From the NCBI GenBank assembly GCA_027717595.1, contig JALLOF010000024.1, positions 1 through 25,788 of the forward strand: 25,788 bases of DNA. The letters are read 5' to 3'. Below, piece by piece: positions 7,428 through 15,131 of this stretch. The DNA is from Nitrospinae bacterium AH_259_B05_G02_I21. GTDB lineage: Bacteria > JADFOP01. Within the stretch, counting starts at the first letter, position 1. The number at the start of each line of letters is the position of its first letter. The notes below the pieces were generated by a model. That model saw only the letters and a list, made by a program, of their open reading frames with translations. It was not told the DNA's origin and did no database searches. The position numbers and the translations under genes are program-made.

Positions 7428-9185
7428 TTGGGTATGACCGCGATGAGGATGCAGAACACAGCAGAGGGATTGCTTGTTGGAGATCGACATATCTCCTTCC
7501 ACCTCTACACCATGTTGTTTTTCTGCTTGTCTCTCTTGCTAACAGGATACCAGGTCTACTTTATTAATCACGCCCTCCAATTACCTTTGGTCTACTTATT
7601 AAAAAATCCTTACCTCTATCCAAATGACCCGTTTGCCTCGACCTTGCCCTATTACGCTTCGATGCTTTGGAGAGCCGTGGCTCTGGGTAGTCGTATCATT
7701 CCATTGGAACCTCTTCTCCTTATTCTCTTTTTAATTGAACGGTACTTTGTGATATACGCCGCTGGGCGTGTGGCTCGGGTCTTCGCACCTGAGTCTTCCT
7801 TGGCCGTTCTTGGTGCGATGGCGTTTTTTTCTTTGGCACCGACACCGATTATTGGAGGAGGCACGATCGTCACCTCCTATTTCGAGCAGACCGGTTTGTC
7901 CATCCCCTTCTTCCTCTTGGCGATGGCAGCCTTCTATCGGCACCAACCAATCGCCTGGGCCGTTTGGCTCTCCCTGGGGTTCAATTTGAACAGTATGTAC
8001 GGAACATATGCCCTGACATACTTTGGAGCCGCATTTTTTCTGGATTCGACATATTGGAAAGCATGGAGGATGTGGTTTCTTTCCTTTGCTCTCTTTTTAG
8101 TTCTGGCCTCACCGGCGATCGTTTTCACTTTCATGGCATATAGCAGAGAGGCTGCTGATAATACCTTGTGGGTTATTGCCAGTCGCGTTCGCCATTCAGA
8201 CCATCTTTACCCCATGGCGTGGAGTACGTGGCTACTTGCTAAACTTGGCACGGTGATGGCGTTGTTCGTAGTTTTGATACTCCACTATAAGAGTAAATTG
8301 GAAAAGCTGTTCAAACACGGCATCGCGTGGACCGGCGTGAGCATGGTGTGGGTTGTATACGCTTTTGTAGCAGCATACATGGAATCGCCCAGTATGTTAG
8401 TAATGCAGCCAGCTCGAGGTGTCGACTTGTGGCACTGTTTTGCCGGGATAGGGGCTATCTCAATTCTGGCAGTTGCTTTTGAAGAAGAGGGTGGAAGCCA
8501 AGTTCTTCTCCCAGTGGCCTTCCTCGCCAGCGTCTTGGTCTTAAGAAAATCTTTCATTTTGGCGCCTCTATTCATTTTGGCGCCTCTATTAGTATTCTTG
8601 GTCTTTTTCTTCATAACACGGGTCTCCAAGAAGCGTCCTGTAAGAATTGAAAATCTACTTGCTTCGCTCCGAGGGAATCCCGGCCATTTAGGGATCTTTC
8701 TGTCACTCATAGTCCTCATTTTTGGAATGCGAGCCTTCCAGGTGCGCCTAGCAAAGGTGCCTACTGTCAGCGGCGCGCTCTTCGTTCGGCCCGATCCCTT
8801 CGTTGAACAGGTTGCAATCTGGGCGAATGCGAATACCCCCGTTGACGCGATGTTCTTGATCAATCCTACGTGGGAAACCTTTCGAGCACTTTCAAAGCGT
8901 CCCATCTTTGTCACAAGGAAAGACGGTTCCGCGATTCTATGGGACCGGACCTATGTCACCGATTGGGTTGAACGCCTTCGAGCGTTCGGCTTTGATATCC
9001 GAACGGTGAATAAACAAGACTTCATTGAGGAACTTAATCGCCTGTACCTAAATCTTAGTGACCCCCACGTCCGCATCCTGAAAAAACGATTTCCAATCCG
9101 ATACTGGGTTGTTTCCGTAAGCCATCCTTCGGCACTCCCTATCGTTTTTCAAAACCAGCAGTATAAGGTCTTAGATCTCAAGTAG
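7428..9185 (+). CDS. Large polytopic membrane protein (GT-C / DUF6798-like)
   Basis: A 585-residue protein with about ten or more hydrophobic helices between residues 25 and 440, then a soluble C-terminal domain (about 445-585). Early features include a loop with YLYPNDPFAST and helices containing FFSLAPTPIIGGGT. The C-terminal WANANTPVDAMFLINPTWETFRALSKRP segment is like that of DUF6798 and other GT-C-fold polysaccharide proteins. No catalytic motif can be named with certainty. A TTG at 7428 stands eight bases after AGGAA; the ATG at 7434 is the alternative. An 18-base unit is duplicated in tandem at 8553-8588, giving FILAPL twice within a helix. It follows the GMC/Tat pair after 136 bases with the same AT-rich composition and may act in the same envelope or glycan process. 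Confidence 0.6.
   Translation: MGMTAMRMQNTAEGLLVGDRHISFHLYTMLFFCLSLLLTGYQVYFINHALQLPLVYLLKNPYLYPNDPFASTLPYYASMLWRAVALGSRIIPLEPLLLILFLIERYFVIYAAGRVARVFAPESSLAVLGAMAFFSLAPTPIIGGGTIVTSYFEQTGLSIPFFLLAMAAFYRHQPIAWAVWLSLGFNLNSMYGTYALTYFGAAFFLDSTYWKAWRMWFLSFALFLVLASPAIVFTFMAYSREAADNTLWVIASRVRHSDHLYPMAWSTWLLAKLGTVMALFVVLILHYKSKLEKLFKHGIAWTGVSMVWVVYAFVAAYMESPSMLVMQPARGVDLWHCFAGIGAISILAVAFEEEGGSQVLLPVAFLASVLVLRKSFILAPLFILAPLLVFLVFFFITRVSKKRPVRIENLLASLRGNPGHLGIFLSLIVLIFGMRAFQVRLAKVPTVSGALFVRPDPFVEQVAIWANANTPVDAMFLINPTWETFRALSKRPIFVTRKDGSAILWDRTYVTDWVERLRAFGFDIRTVNKQDFIEELNRLYLNLSDPHVRILKKRFPIRYWVVSVSHPSALPIVFQNQQYKVLDLK
8553..8588 (+). repeat. In-frame tandem duplication of 18 bases
   Basis: TTCATTTTGGCGCCTCTA occurs twice with no gap (8553-8570, 8571-8588), adding six residues (FILAPL) to a transmembrane helix without breaking the frame. 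Identity of the two copies suggests a recent slippage event. Confidence 0.9.
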
Positions 9186-9219
9186 TTGACAATTCTCTTC
9201 TGGCATCCAAAAAATATAA

Positions 9220-9313
9220 GGTAATTATCCCATCTGCTGGCCTCCTGGATAAGTACTGGCTGCTCTTTCAACAGCTTCCAGTATAACCCAGTCCAGCAGA
9301 TGGGATAATTACC
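9220..9313. repeat. 94-base palindromic element, MITE- or long-hairpin-like
   Basis: Perfect 21-bp arms (9220-9240 starting GGTAATTATCCC, and 9293-9313 ending GGGATAATTACC) enclose 52 bases. The inside also pairs, including TACTGG (9254-9259) with CCAGTA (9278-9283), so nearly the whole element folds on itself. There is no coding capacity and no obvious target duplication. It starts 35 bases after the membrane-protein stop. Confidence 0.8.
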
Positions 9314-9387
9314 TTTGGGAAATCCGAAGACTCAGATAATTGTAGTATAATTAATAGGTTAGCCCGAATCGGCGCTTCTAGACGCCG

Positions 9388-9520
9388 TTGGACACTTGAC
9401 ACATTGCTTGGCGGGCCTCTTTTCACGTAATCCAAATAAAATCAATATGTAAGCCCCAATTGGACACTTCCGAAAAGTGTCCAAAAGTGTCTAAATGTGT
9501 CTAATCTGTCCAATGTGTCA
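9388..9520 (+). repeat. GTGTCYAA repeat array with dyad, possible operator
   Basis: TTGGACACTT occurs at 9388-9397 and 9460-9469. The second copy pairs perfectly with AAGTGTCCAA (9475-9484) around CCGAA. From there the same half-site repeats head to tail every ten bases: AAGTGTCTAA (9485-9494), ATGTGTCTAA (9495-9504), TCTGTCCAA (9505-9513) and TGTGTCA (9514-9520). A one-turn period places all copies on one DNA face, which suits cooperative protein binding upstream of the aconitase gene. Confidence 0.65.
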
Positions 9521-9663
9521 GGGGCGAGAGGGGCGGTCTCCAAATCCCTCAAATCTTACAAAAATCGCCAGGGATGACGTTTTCCTGGGGGTTTCTTTTC
9601 CCCTGGACGTTTTGGTGTCCCTGGTGCACCATATTAATGGCGAACCGAGATAGGACGCTCATC

Positions 9664-11622
9664 ATGGGAACCAATCTCACACGCAAGATTTTGCAGGAAC
9701 ATCTCGTCTCGGGTGATATGACTCCCGGCGAGACGATCAGTATTCGCATAGACCAGGTGTTAGTGCAGGACCTGACAGGGACACAGGCGTTCCTCCATTT
9801 CGAAGCGATGGGGCTCGAGCGCGTCCGATGCGAGGTAGCCGTCTGCTTCGCCGATCACAACGTCCTTCAGGTGAAGCCCGAGAACATGGAGGACCACATC
9901 TACCTCATGACTGCGGGCAAGAAGTACGGGATCTGGTTCGCCAAGCCCGCCAGCGGGATCGGCCACCAGATCCACCTCGAGCACTTCGCCGTCCCGGGCA
10001 AGACGGCGCTCGGCGCCGACAGCCACACGCCCCACTGCGGGGGGATCGGGATGATTGCCATCGGAGCCGGAGGCATGGACGTGGCCGTGGCCATGGGGGG
10101 CGGGCCCTACCACCTGGTCATGCCTCGGGTGGTCAACGTGCAGCTCACCGGCGCACTCCAGCCATGGTGCACCGCCAAGGACGTCATCCTGGAGCTCTTG
10201 CGCCGCCTCACGGTTCGAGGAGGCAAGGAGAAGGTCTTCGAGTTCACGGGCCCCGGCATCCACACCCTGAACGCCCAGCAGCGGGTCACCATCACGAACA
10301 TGGGCACCGAGCTCGGCGCCACGACCAGCATCTTCCCGAGCGACGACGCCACGCGGGAGTACTTCCGCCGATTGGGCCGCGAGGAGGACTGGCGCGAGGC
10401 GCTGCCTGACGACGATGCGGAATATGACGAGGTGATCGATCTCGACATGTCTGCGGTCGAGCCCCTAATCGCCGAGCCGAGCCTGCCCGACAAAGTCGTC
10501 CCGGTCCGCGAAGCATCGGGCCGCAAGGTCCACCAGGTCATGGTAGGAAGCTGCACCAACGGGTCGTATACGGACCTCCAGGCCGTGGCCAAGATCATGA
10601 AGGGCCGGCGGGTCCACCCGGAGGTGAGCTTCTTCATCCACCCGGCAAGCCTCATGGACCTGAAGCTGCTGGCCGAAGAGGGCTATGTCGCAGACCTGAT
10701 ATCCGCGGGGGTCAATGTCGCGGAGGCCACGTGCGGGGCCTGCATCGGGTCGGGCCACGTCCCGGCGCCGGGTACCGTGAGTGTCAGGGCAATCAACCGA
10801 AACTTCCAGGGCCGAAGTGGACTTAAGGACGACGCCGTTTACCTTGCCAGCTCAGAGACGGCCGCGGCCACCGCAATCCGAGGCGTCATCACCGATCCTC
10901 GGGACCTGGAGGAGGAGGGGATCGAGGCTCCTACGGCAGAGCTGCCCGCCCGAATCAACCAGGACAACCCGAACCTCATCCCACCGGCTCCGCCCGAGGA
11001 GGCCGCTACCATGGTCGTGGAGCGGGGCGAGAACATCGTCCCGGCCCCGGTCAAAGGGGCTCTCGAGCCCTCGCTGAGCGGCAACGTGCTCCTCAAGGTT
11101 GACGACGATATCAGCACCGACCACATCATGCCCGCCAGTGCCGATATTCTCGCTTACCGGTCGAACATCCCGAAGATCAGCGAGTTCGTTTTTCATCGCC
11201 TGGACCCCACGTTCAGCGAGCAGGCGAAAGCCAAAGGTGGCGGGTTCATTGTGGGAGGGCTCAATTACGGCCAGGGCTCGTCTCGCGAGCACGCGGCCCT
11301 CGCGCCGATGTTCCTTGGGGTCAAGGGCGTTTTGGCCAAATCCCTCGCCAGGATTCACCACGCCAACCTGATCAATTTCGGCCTGTTGCCCATGGTCTTT
11401 GTCTCCCCGGATGATCTCGACGCTATCGAGCAGGGCGATGAGCTGGCCATCGATGACGTTCTGGAGGGCGTTGATCGGGGTCGGCTCACCGTGCAAAATC
11501 GGACCAAGGGGACGACCATCGAGGTGACCCTCGAGCTCACGGAGCGCCAGAAGGAAATACTCAAGGCGGGCGGCCTGCTGTCGCACACCCGCGCGAGAGG
11601 GAGCGATGGTCCTCCGGACTAG
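9664..11622 (+). CDS. acn: Aconitate hydratase, Aquifex-type
   Basis: Converts citrate to isocitrate through cis-aconitate in the TCA cycle, using a [4Fe-4S] cluster. From the ATG at 9664 it is 652 residues, close to the length of the Aquifex-type monomeric aconitases. I reject the upstream ATG at 9574 because its 30 extra residues are Trp/Phe-rich and unlike the family, whose members begin near MG-NL. Cluster cysteines are visible as GSCTNG (C297) and CGAC (C357, C360). The early GADSHTPHCGG block (118-128) and the swivel-domain DDISTDHIMPA (481-491) and GQGSSREHAA (536-545) complete the signature. It is followed after 190 bases by nuoI. The repeat array upstream may regulate it. Codon use is GC-rich, unlike the preceding cassette. 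Confidence 0.93.
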   Translation: MGTNLTRKILQEHLVSGDMTPGETISIRIDQVLVQDLTGTQAFLHFEAMGLERVRCEVAVCFADHNVLQVKPENMEDHIYLMTAGKKYGIWFAKPASGIGHQIHLEHFAVPGKTALGADSHTPHCGGIGMIAIGAGGMDVAVAMGGGPYHLVMPRVVNVQLTGALQPWCTAKDVILELLRRLTVRGGKEKVFEFTGPGIHTLNAQQRVTITNMGTELGATTSIFPSDDATREYFRRLGREEDWREALPDDDAEYDEVIDLDMSAVEPLIAEPSLPDKVVPVREASGRKVHQVMVGSCTNGSYTDLQAVAKIMKGRRVHPEVSFFIHPASLMDLKLLAEEGYVADLISAGVNVAEATCGACIGSGHVPAPGTVSVRAINRNFQGRSGLKDDAVYLASSETAAATAIRGVITDPRDLEEEGIEAPTAELPARINQDNPNLIPPAPPEEAATMVVERGENIVPAPVKGALEPSLSGNVLLKVDDDISTDHIMPASADILAYRSNIPKISEFVFHRLDPTFSEQAKAKGGGFIVGGLNYGQGSSREHAALAPMFLGVKGVLAKSLARIHHANLINFGLLPMVFVSPDDLDAIEQGDELAIDDVLEGVDRGRLTVQNRTKGTTIEVTLELTERQKEILKAGGLLSHTRARGSDGPPD

Positions 11623-11717
11623 CGGTATGCCTGCATTCCGGTGGGTGTTGGCGCTTCGTCCAGTAGTTCCCTTGCGAGGGGGGTGAGAGTTCGCCCACGC
11701 ACCCTCAGGCCGCTTGC

Positions 11718-11746
11718 TGGACAAGCCCCCATTGGTCCCATATATT
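11718..11746 (+). promoter_or_regulatory. Sigma-70-type promoter of nuoI
   Basis: TGGACA (11718-11723) and TATATT (11741-11746) are separated by exactly 17 bases, each one mismatch from consensus. Predicted transcription starts about 60 bases before the nuoI ATG. Confidence 0.55.
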
Positions 11747-11812
11747 AGGCAAGGGGGCACCTTGGCGGCAGTCGGGGCCCGTCCCCCCCAACCCCGAGGA
11801 GCTTGAGGTTCG

Positions 11813-12511
11813 ATGAGCACCACACCCACACTGAAGCGTCCCGCCCGCGCCAAAGGCGATCGGATGACCTGGTGGGAAGCGATCTACCTGCCGGAGATTT
11901 TCCGGGGCCTGGCGATTACCTCTCGCCACTTTTTCTCCAACATGACCGGCCACATCCTCCAGCTGTTTGGGCTGGGCCGGAATCTTCAGCCGGCCGTCAC
12001 CATTCAGTACCCCGAGGTGGTCCGGCCGCTGCCGGAGAGGACCCGCACGCTCCATCGGCTGACCAAGCGTGAGGACGGCTCGCCTCGTTGCGTGGCCTGC
12101 ATGATGTGTGAGAGCGCCTGCCCGGCATTTTGCATCTTCATTACGGCGGGCGAGCATCCGGACCCGACGATTGAGAAGTACCCGGTTCGGTTCGAGATCG
12201 ACCTCGGCCTGTGCGTCTTTTGCGGCTATTGCGTGGAGGCCTGTCCGGAGGACGCGATTCGGATGGACACGGGTATCGTGGAACTGTCGACCTATCGGCG
12301 CGAGGACTTGTTGTTGACCATCGATCAGCTGCTGAAGCTCGAGCCGGTGGACCGGACCACGCCCCGCTCGATGCATCCCATTCCGCCGCGGGAGGGCGAC
12401 GGGACGTGGAGCCCGCCCGGGGTGGAGGTGCCCACCCACCTGCGGGCCGGACTGACCCGTTTGAGCGGCGATCCCATTGCGGTGGGGTCGGATCAGCCCC
12501 CGAGCTCGTAA
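11813..12511 (+). CDS. nuoI: NADH-quinone oxidoreductase subunit I (NuoI)
   Basis: Carries two [4Fe-4S] clusters (N6a/N6b) that pass electrons through the peripheral arm of complex I. The 232 residues contain two ferredoxin motifs: C93, C96, C99, C103 and C134, C137, C140, C144, each ending in CP. The N-terminal amphipathic helix region (FRGLAITSRHFF) and the post-cluster YRREDLLLTIDQLL are also typical. The last 70 or so residues are a proline-rich tail with no motif, longer than many NuoI proteins. GAGGAGCTTGAGG precedes the ATG. It stands alone, with no other nuo gene in the window, and has its own promoter. It could serve complex I encoded elsewhere or another membrane oxidoreductase. Confidence 0.88.
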   Translation: MSTTPTLKRPARAKGDRMTWWEAIYLPEIFRGLAITSRHFFSNMTGHILQLFGLGRNLQPAVTIQYPEVVRPLPERTRTLHRLTKREDGSPRCVACMMCESACPAFCIFITAGEHPDPTIEKYPVRFEIDLGLCVFCGYCVEACPEDAIRMDTGIVELSTYRREDLLLTIDQLLKLEPVDRTTPRSMHPIPPREGDGTWSPPGVEVPTHLRAGLTRLSGDPIAVGSDQPPSS

Positions 12512-12595
12512 CCCACTTTCCTTACCCCCAAGGACGCCGCTACCACCAGGCCACGATATCAGGAATCCTTTGAGCGTGACTCTGGGAGCACGCTG

Positions 12596-13435
12596 ATGGC
12601 TCACGGCTTTGCCGACCTTCACATCCACACCGACTACTCCGACGGCTTCTGGTCGCCGGCCCAGGTGGTCGAGCGTGTGGTGGCCGAGGGGGACCTGACG
12701 GTCATCGCCATTACCGACCACGATATCACAGACGGGGTGGCCGAGACCCTGGCCGCCGCCGCTCCCCATGGGATCGAGGTGGTCCCGGCCATCGAGGCGA
12801 GCGCGACCACGGACAAGCGACCGATTCACATCCTGGGCTACTTCGTCGATATCGACGATCCCGCCTTTCTGGCCGAGCAGGAGCGCGTAGTCGGGATGCG
12901 GGTTGAGCGGATGCGCAAGATGGTGGCGAAGCTCGCGGCGTATGGCATCGAGGTTGATATGGACGAGCTGCTCGCCTTCGCCCACCGGGGGATCGTCGGC
13001 CGACTCCACCTCGCTCACTTCCTGGTCCGGCAGGGGGCGGTCGCGTCCCTGGAAGAGGCCTTCGGCCGCTACCTGGCCGATGACCGGCCGTGCTACGTCC
13101 CCATCGGCTCCAACACGCCGAAAGGTGCCATTGAGATGATCCTCCAGGCCGGCGGGGTCCCGGTCCTGGCCCACCCTGCGACGTCGCAGGTCGATGAGTT
13201 GATCCCCGCCATGGTGCGCGACGGCCTGCGGGGGATCGAGGTGTGGCACGGGGCCCATTCGACCGAGCAGAGCCGCTATTACGCCTCCCTGGCGAAAAAG
13301 CACGGGCTGCTGGTGAGCGGCGGGTCCGACTGCCACGGCCCGGGAAAGGGGGAGGTGCTCATCGGGAAGGTAAAGATCGGCCTGGAGGTCGTCGAGGCCC
13401 TTCGCGATGCGGCCCCGGGCAAGCCCGGCCCCTGA
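12596..13435 (+). CDS. PHP-domain phosphoesterase (YciV/TrpH-like)
   Basis: A metal-dependent phosphatase of the PHP family; the close relatives hydrolyse 3',5'-nucleoside bisphosphates or trim short RNAs. Metal ligands are visible as DLHIHTDYSDG (H9, H11, D16), ITDHD (D41, H42), an E67 in AIEAS, VLAHPA near residue 197 and GSDCHG near 247. At 279 residues it has the usual length, with the expected insert between the second and third motifs. GGGAG lies eight bases before the ATG. It follows nuoI after 84 bases on the same strand and may be read from the nuoI promoter. A weak hairpin with four T's lies about 90 bases after its stop. The precise substrate cannot be told from sequence. Confidence 0.88.
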   Translation: MAHGFADLHIHTDYSDGFWSPAQVVERVVAEGDLTVIAITDHDITDGVAETLAAAAPHGIEVVPAIEASATTDKRPIHILGYFVDIDDPAFLAEQERVVGMRVERMRKMVAKLAAYGIEVDMDELLAFAHRGIVGRLHLAHFLVRQGAVASLEEAFGRYLADDRPCYVPIGSNTPKGAIEMILQAGGVPVLAHPATSQVDELIPAMVRDGLRGIEVWHGAHSTEQSRYYASLAKKHGLLVSGGSDCHGPGKGEVLIGKVKIGLEVVEALRDAAPGKPGP

Positions 13436-13526
13436 GAGGTCACCCCTCTGGCTCTCCTTTCTCGGCTCGGTAAACCACTTTCAATGCCAGCCGTTCTAGG
13501 GTCTTTCCATAGCCATCTCATGGCCC

Positions 13527-13550
13527 ATTTCCCGATTTGGGAAATCTTTT
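13527..13550 (+). terminator. Weak intrinsic terminator candidate after the PHP gene
   Basis: ATTTCCC (13527-13533) and GGGAAAT (13539-13545) form a 7-bp stem with a GATTT loop, followed by CTTTT. The stem is short and the T-run brief, so termination may be partial. Confidence 0.4.
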
Positions 13551-13554
13551 GCCC

Positions 13555-13584
13555 TTGTCATCCGGTCGTCCCTTCGGGTATGCT
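13555..13584 (+). promoter_or_regulatory. Promoter candidate for the DUF507 pair
   Basis: TTGTCA (13555-13560) and TATGCT (13579-13584) with an 18-base spacer, placed about 35 bases before the first DUF507 ATG and directly after a possible terminator. Confidence 0.45.
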
Positions 13585-13618
13585 TACAAGAGGAGGGCCT
13601 TTTCCCCCGGAGGAAGCC

Positions 13619-13900
13619 ATGCGCCTGAAGAAGGAGATGGTCCAATACATCGCCCAGGTGATGGCGAAAAAGCTTACCGAGCGGGGGTACGTCACCTACG
13701 AGGGGAACCTGCGCAACCTCGAAGCCCTCTTCACCAACGTGATTATTGATGACTTGTCGGTCGAGGACCGGCTCAACGAGGAGGTGCGCGAGATCCTCGA
13801 ACAGCACCAGGAAAAGATCGACAGGGGCAACATCGATTACCACAAGATGTTCCTGATGATTAAGCGCAAGCTGGCCCAGGAGCGGGGGCTCGTCCTTTGA
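13619..13900 (+). CDS. DUF507 family protein, copy 1
   Basis: A 93-residue, highly charged helical protein of the DUF507 family, whose function is unknown. It begins MRLKKEMVQYIAQVMAKKL and contains the family's 'IxDDLSVEDRLNEEVREIL' segment (about residues 41-60) followed by a lysine-rich helix. The frame is open upstream to 13484, but the ATG at 13619 is preceded by CGGAGGAAGCC, an excellent ribosome site, and matches the family start. A second DUF507 gene follows after 37 bases. No membrane segments or catalytic motifs. Confidence 0.85.
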   Translation: MRLKKEMVQYIAQVMAKKLTERGYVTYEGNLRNLEALFTNVIIDDLSVEDRLNEEVREILEQHQEKIDRGNIDYHKMFLMIKRKLAQERGLVL

Positions 13901-13937
13901 GGGACGCCTCAGCCTGGAGCTGGCGGGAGGCGCGGCC

Positions 13938-14216
13938 GTGCGTTTGTCCCGATGGAAAATCAACCATCTCTCGAAGCTTTTGCTGAATGCCCTGGAGGAG
14001 GACCCAGAGGCGGACTTCCTCCGGGAGCCGAATGACGTGCGGCTCCAGATGGTTCGCATCATAACTGACGAGTTGACCATTGATGAGATTGTCGATGAAG
14101 AGGCCCGCCGGGTCCTGGCTTCGTACTCGCGGAAACTGCGTGAGGGGAGCCCCGAGTGGGAGGTCCTATATAGCAAGCACTACGAAGAAGAGATGATGAA
14201 GCGCCGGAGGTTTTAG
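13938..14216 (+). CDS. DUF507 family protein, copy 2
   Basis: A 92-residue paralogue of the preceding gene. The shared pattern is an N-terminal MRLSRWKINHLSKLLLNAL helix, then 'IITDELTIDEIVDEEARRVL' (about 41-60), then a charged C-terminal helix ending MMKRRRF. The start is a GTG at 13938 with GGCGGGAGG upstream. The two copies align end to end, so they arose by duplication and may form a heterodimer; that last step is inference. The gene ends 21 bases from the convergent DUF3108 gene. Confidence 0.82.
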   Translation: MRLSRWKINHLSKLLLNALEEDPEADFLREPNDVRLQMVRIITDELTIDEIVDEEARRVLASYSRKLREGSPEWEVLYSKHYEEEMMKRRRF

Positions 14217-14237
14217 GCCCGGCTCACCACCCCCGCC

Positions 14238-15131
14238 TTAAGACTTGCACACCTCGCCCGGCGGCAGCTTCTTCTCGCCCGGCCGTTTGGGGGCCTTTCG
14301 GCACCCGCGCCCCTCCACCAGATCAGCCGTCACCTTGCCGAAGATGATCGCCGTCTTCATCCGGACGGGGATTTTTCGCTCGTCGTCCGTCAGCCAGACG
14401 AAGACACTGCCCGCCTTGCGAAAGATGCCCGTAAACTCCATGTGGGGCTGGACGACGAGGGTTGCGATGCGGCCGAGGTCCGGCAAGATGATGGTCTCCC
14501 GCCGCAGGACATCAACCTTGACGTGGTGGAGCTTTTTCCCCGGTAGGGTGGGAATCGTGACCGTCATGCCCGGCTCGACCTTCAACGCCCGAAAGTAGTA
14601 AAGGACACTGATGGCGTCTTGGGCGCCCGTGGGGATGACTTTGATCTGCGGGGGGTTTTCGTTTTTGACGTAGGTCGCCCGCCCGGCCTCCTGGTCGAAG
14701 GTGATGGTTCGCTTTGCCCGGTAACGGCCCTCGCGCTGGTTGATCTCGTAATACCAGGGCGCTCGGAGGGCGGGGTCAAATAGGCTGACCACTTGGTCGC
14801 GGACCTTGTAGATGATGTCCACAACCTCCGACGAGGTGGCGGTGGAGGTGATTTTCCAGACGAGGTGGCCGTTGTGTTCGTTCGTTTCGCTGACCTTGGT
14901 GACGGCCTTGCCGGCCGGAAGCCCCCACCAGAGCAAGCGGTAGGTCAACTGCTCCCCGGGAGCGAAGGGCAGGGCGTCGGTCGCAAGGTGCGCATGATCG
15001 GTGATCGGTTGAGCGGCTGGCTGCTTCTCTTGGGCCCCTGCCAGAGCGGATGAGGCGAACACAACGGCGGCGGCTAGGACACCGAGCCGTAACAGCAAGT
15101 AGCGATTAAGCCCCCTTCTGTGCCACATCAT
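14238..15131 (-). CDS. DUF3108 periplasmic protein
   Basis: A 297-residue exported protein. An N-terminal signal peptide (about residues 1-32, hydrophobic LLLRLGVLAAAVVFASSALA) is followed by the DUF3108 beta-rich domain: FAPGEQLTYRLLWWGLPAGKA (about 56-76), then DQVVSLFDP and AISVLYYFRAL. The C-terminus is lysine/proline-rich with two cysteines near the end. Family members are periplasmic or outer-membrane-associated proteins of unknown function in Gram-negative bacteria. Its ATG overlaps the stop of the ROK kinase gene (ATGA, 15128-15131), so the two are translationally coupled. A second in-frame ATG follows at once (MM). Confidence 0.82.
   Translation of the reverse strand: MMWHRRGLNRYLLLRLGVLAAAVVFASSALAGAQEKQPAAQPITDHAHLATDALPFAPGEQLTYRLLWWGLPAGKAVTKVSETNEHNGHLVWKITSTATSSEVVDIIYKVRDQVVSLFDPALRAPWYYEINQREGRYRAKRTITFDQEAGRATYVKNENPPQIKVIPTGAQDAISVLYYFRALKVEPGMTVTIPTLPGKKLHHVKVDVLRRETIILPDLGRIATLVVQPHMEFTGIFRKAGSVFVWLTDDERKIPVRMKTAIIFGKVTADLVEGRGCRKAPKRPGEKKLPPGEVCKS

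Larger units (their letters stand above)
9186..9663. other. Intergenic region with palindrome and repeat array
   Basis: No gene is supported in this gap, although the aconitase frame is open back to an ATG at 9574. It contains a 94-base imperfect palindrome (9220-9313), a lone TATAAT box (9346-9351) without a good -35, and a cluster of GTGTCC-type repeats (9388-9520). A short inverted repeat CCAGGGA/TCCCTGG (9568-9574, 9618-9624) lies just before the gene. GC content rises sharply at the aconitase start. Confidence 0.6.

Noticed and set aside
9388-9404. Possible sigma-54 promoter (TTGACACATTGCTTGG)
   Set aside because: The GG-like and GC elements are too close together; the required ten-base spacing is not met.
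9574-9663. Upstream ATG of the aconitase frame, adding 30 residues
   Set aside because: The added residues are Trp/Phe/Cys-rich and unlike the family, whose members start at the position of the ATG at 9664.
10852-11853. A 333-codon minus-strand frame opposite the aconitase 3' half
   Set aside because: The plus strand encodes the conserved aconitase swivel domain across this stretch. The antisense product has no motif or ribosome site.
11705-13336. A 543-codon minus-strand open frame opposite nuoI and the PHP gene
   Set aside because: It is a shadow of GC-rich coding DNA. It lies opposite two genes with intact iron-sulfur and metal-binding motifs, and its translation (His/Arg/Pro/Gly-rich) has no recognisable domain.
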